Source: JBDZUZ01 sp040255445 | Lineage (GTDB): Bacteria > Planctomycetota > Phycisphaerae > Phycisphaerales > UBA1924 | Length of the DNA stretch: 5,676 nt | Direction: 5' to 3' | NCBI GenBank assembly: GCA_040255445.1 | Contig: JBDZUZ010000202.1 | Location: forward strand, 1 to 5,676 | Part shown: piece after piece, positions 4,169-5,676 of the stretch | Layout: each line of letters opens with the position of its first letter | Position numbering within the stretch: position 1 is the stretch's first letter | Notes under the pieces: generated by a model | Seen by the model: only the letters and a program-made list of their open reading frames with translations | Databases searched by the model: none | What the model was told of the DNA's origin: nothing | Translations under genes and position numbers: made by a program

Positions 4169-4581
4169 GCCGATCCTCCGCCGCGCCCCGTGCGCTTCGC
4201 CCCCGCCACCTTCGCCCCCGTCTTTTTCGCCGCCGCCCTGCGTTCGCCCACCTTCACCCGCCGGATGGGCGCGCTCGATGCACGCTGCAACGCCGCCAAT
4301 CCCCCCGACCGCAGCCACACATCCAACTGATACCGCGCCCCCGCATCCGCCACCGTCAGGCTCAACGTGCCCGACGGCGTCAGCCGGTCCACCCGCGCCA
4401 CCGCCGCGAGATCCGCCGGCGCCACCGTCTCCCACACCCGCCCGATCCCCTCCGCGCGCTTCACCTGCTTCTCGAGATCTTTGCGCAGCTGCTCCACCAC
4501 CCCGGCGATCGAGAGATCAGCCGGCGCACGGTTGCGGAACTTCCTGAGCTTGGCCAGTTCCCTGACCGGATCGGGGTCCAT
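4165..4581 (-). CDS. DUF721/DciA-like protein
   Basis: The 138-residue product looks like the DUF721 family: an N-terminal helical part, then the characteristic Trp region VWETVAPADLAAVARVDRL (49-67), a strand with GTLSLTVADAGARYQLDVWL (71-90), a Leu-rich helix and IRRVKVG (106-112). From about 113 a disordered Lys/Ala/Gly tail follows. Members related to DciA are thought to load or operate the replicative helicase DnaB in bacteria lacking DnaC/DnaI; others are uncharacterised, so DNA or RNA binding is a safer inference than helicase loading. It is the first gene of a two-gene operon, with its TGA overlapping the next ATG. ATG 4581 has no Shine-Dalgarno site; a TACCAT box lies 5 nt upstream. 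It is divergent from the ABC ATPase across 65 bp. Confidence 0.72.
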   Translation of the reverse strand: MDPDPVRELAKLRKFRNRAPADLSIAGVVEQLRKDLEKQVKRAEGIGRVWETVAPADLAAVARVDRLTPSGTLSLTVADAGARYQLDVWLRSGGLAALQRASSAPIRRVKVGERRAAAKKTGAKVAGAKRTGRGGGSA

Positions 4582-4586
4582 GGCCG

Positions 4587-4592
4587 ATGGTA
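4587..4592 (-). promoter_or_regulatory. Candidate -10 box (TACCAT) for a leaderless DUF721-like mRNA
   Basis: TACCAT on the minus strand ends 5 nt before ATG 4581, so transcription would begin at or within a base or two of the ATG. A possible -35, TTGGGG (4616-4611), lies 18 nt upstream. No Shine-Dalgarno site exists between box and start. Confidence 0.4.
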
Positions 4593-4632
4593 CGACCCTC
4601 CGCGCCCGGGCCCCAAAGCGGCCCCATCCTGC

Positions 4633-4638
4633 TACCCT
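4633..4638 (+). promoter_or_regulatory. Candidate -10 box (TACCCT) for a leaderless ABC ATPase mRNA
   Basis: TACCCT, preceded by TGC in the manner of an extended -10, lies 8 nt before ATG 4647. The intervening bases are almost all C, so there is no ribosome binding site. The spacing is the same as for the arfB box. No convincing -35 is seen. Confidence 0.35.
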
Positions 4639-4646
4639 CCCCCACC

Positions 4647-5676
4647 ATGCCTCAGCCCGCGGGATCGACCACGGTCACCATCCGCAATATCCGCAAGACC
4701 TTCCCCTCCAGCGCCACCGGGGGGACCACCGTCGCCGTGGACGACATCAGCCTCACCATCGAGGCCGGGGAGCTCTTCTTTCTGCTCGGACCCTCCGGCT
4801 GCGGCAAGACCACGCTCCTCCGCATGGTCGCCGGCTTCATCGAGCCCACCTCCGGCCAGATCCTCGTGACCGATGGCAAGGGCGAGCGCGACATCACCTG
4901 GCTCCCCCCCAACAAGCGCAACACCGGCATGGTCTTCCAGAGCTACGCCCTCTGGCCGCACATGACCGTCGCCCAGAACGTCGGCTTCGGCCTCGAGGTC
5001 CGCGGCATCTCCGGCAAGGACAAGCAGGACCGCATCATGGATGCGCTCCGCTCCGTCCGCATGGACGCCTACGCGGCCCGCAAGCCCAACCAGCTCTCCG
5101 GCGGCCAGCAGCAGCGCATCGCGCTCGCCCGTGCCATGGTCATCCGCCCCAGCGTCCTCCTGCTCGATGAGCCGCTCTCGAATCTCGATGCCAAGCTCCG
5201 CATCGAGCTCCGCTCCGAGATCCGCCGCATCTGCAAGGAATCGGGCATCACCACCATCTACGTCACGCACGACCAGAAAGAAGCCCTGAGCATGGCCGAC
5301 CGCGTCGCCATCCTCGAGGCCGGCCATGTCGTGCAGCTCGGCACGCCCGAGGCCCTCTACCGCCGCCCCGCGAGCCGCTTCGTCGCCGAGTTCCTGGGCG
5401 AGACCAACATCCTCCCCGGCCGCCTCATCGACCCGACGCCCGAAGCGCCGATCGTCGAGACGCCCGCGGGCCGCCTCCGCGCTTCAACCCCCCCACCGCC
5501 GGGCCACGAAGCCAACAGCCAGGTCCTCGTCAGCATCCGACCCGAATCGCTCGCCTTCGCCAACGGCGACGGCGCCAACACCCTCGCCGGCCGCCTGACC
5601 GACACCGTCTACCTCGGCGAAGTCGCGCAGCACACCGTCGCGCTCACGCCCGAGGTCGAGGCCAAGGTCGCGGTGC
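4647..5676 (+). CDS. ABC transporter ATP-binding protein (PotA/FbpC/MalK type), C-terminus beyond the window
   Basis: 343 codons are present and the frame is still open at the edge. All ATPase motifs are intact: Walker A GPSGCGKTT (48-56), Q-loop in VFQSYALWPHMTV (Gln98), signature LSGGQQQR (150-157), Walker B LLLDEP (171-176), D-loop SNLD (178-181) and switch His208. After about residue 250 (FLGETNILPGRL) comes a TOBE-like substrate-regulatory domain including VLVSIRPESLAF (293-304). This is the layout of importer ATPases that dimerise under two permeases and work with a periplasmic binding protein. The motifs do not reveal the substrate: iron(III), polyamine, sugar and phosphonate systems all share this form. 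The permease and binding-protein genes presumably lie beyond the right edge. Family length is about 350-380 residues, so perhaps 10-40 residues are missing. ATG 4647 lies just ahead of the conserved first strand. Confidence 0.93.
   Translation, partial: MPQPAGSTTVTIRNIRKTFPSSATGGTTVAVDDISLTIEAGELFFLLGPSGCGKTTLLRMVAGFIEPTSGQILVTDGKGERDITWLPPNKRNTGMVFQSYALWPHMTVAQNVGFGLEVRGISGKDKQDRIMDALRSVRMDAYAARKPNQLSGGQQQRIALARAMVIRPSVLLLDEPLSNLDAKLRIELRSEIRRICKESGITTIYVTHDQKEALSMADRVAILEAGHVVQLGTPEALYRRPASRFVAEFLGETNILPGRLIDPTPEAPIVETPAGRLRASTPPPPGHEANSQVLVSIRPESLAFANGDGANTLAGRLTDTVYLGEVAQHTVALTPEVEAKVAV

Noticed and set aside
4169..4435. N-terminal extension of the zinc-ribbon protein
   Set aside because: It is very Gly-rich, overlaps the DUF721-like gene out of frame, and the ATGA overlap at 4165-4168 gives a conventional coupled start.
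4632..5327. Antisense open frame of about 231 codons over the ABC ATPase
   Set aside because: It is Asp/Gly/Ala-rich with no domain, while the opposite strand has every ABC ATPase motif in frame.

Overview
The window is GC-rich, tightly packed bacterial DNA. The best guess for the source is a planctomycete of the Phycisphaerae type, or a similar high-GC free-living Gram-negative. That rests on GC-rich third codon positions, lipobox-bearing entericidin-like peptides (which imply an outer membrane), a Bacillus-type SpoVR outside any sporulation context, and short proline- or lysine-rich tails on housekeeping proteins. It is an inference from gene content, not a taxonomic result. I see no rRNA, tRNA, transposase, integrase or CRISPR array.

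Layout, left to right. (1) 1-546, minus: the N-terminal part of an M42-like zinc aminopeptidase that runs off the left edge and appears to change frame near 120-152. (2) 571-1080, plus: a ribosome-rescue peptidyl-tRNA hydrolase of the ArfB/GGQ family, divergent from gene 1 across only 24 bp. (3) 1079-1208: a long inverted repeat whose arms are four degenerate 7-mers each, filling the convergent gap exactly from stop codon to stop codon. (4) 1209-2762, minus: SpoVR, with a long G-rich leader (about 2763-2930) that holds a G-quadruplex candidate and a possible 7-codon leader peptide. (5) 3039-3191 and 3283-3423, plus: two tandem, strongly acidic entericidin-like lipoprotein genes, each with a good Shine-Dalgarno site, followed by a classic hairpin terminator at 3511-3540. 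(6) 3542-3659: a second long inverted repeat, made of degenerate 8-mers, at the other convergent junction. (7) 4165-4581 and 3656-4168, minus: a two-gene operon of a DUF721/DciA-like protein and a zinc-ribbon membrane protein, coupled by an ATGA overlap. (8) 4647-5676, plus: an ABC-transporter ATPase of the PotA/FbpC/MalK type, cut by the right edge.

The genes do not form one pathway. They are ordinary housekeeping and envelope functions: ribosome rescue, peptide turnover, envelope lipoproteins, a helicase-loader-like protein and solute uptake. The interest lies in the DNA between them. Both convergent junctions carry a long palindrome built from short tandem units that vary only by transitions and that overlap a stop codon, which suggests a family of bidirectional terminator or repeat elements. 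Four genes without a Shine-Dalgarno site have a TANNNT box 5-8 nt before the ATG, which suggests leaderless transcription; one divergent pair shares the same TA dinucleotide between its two back-to-back boxes.
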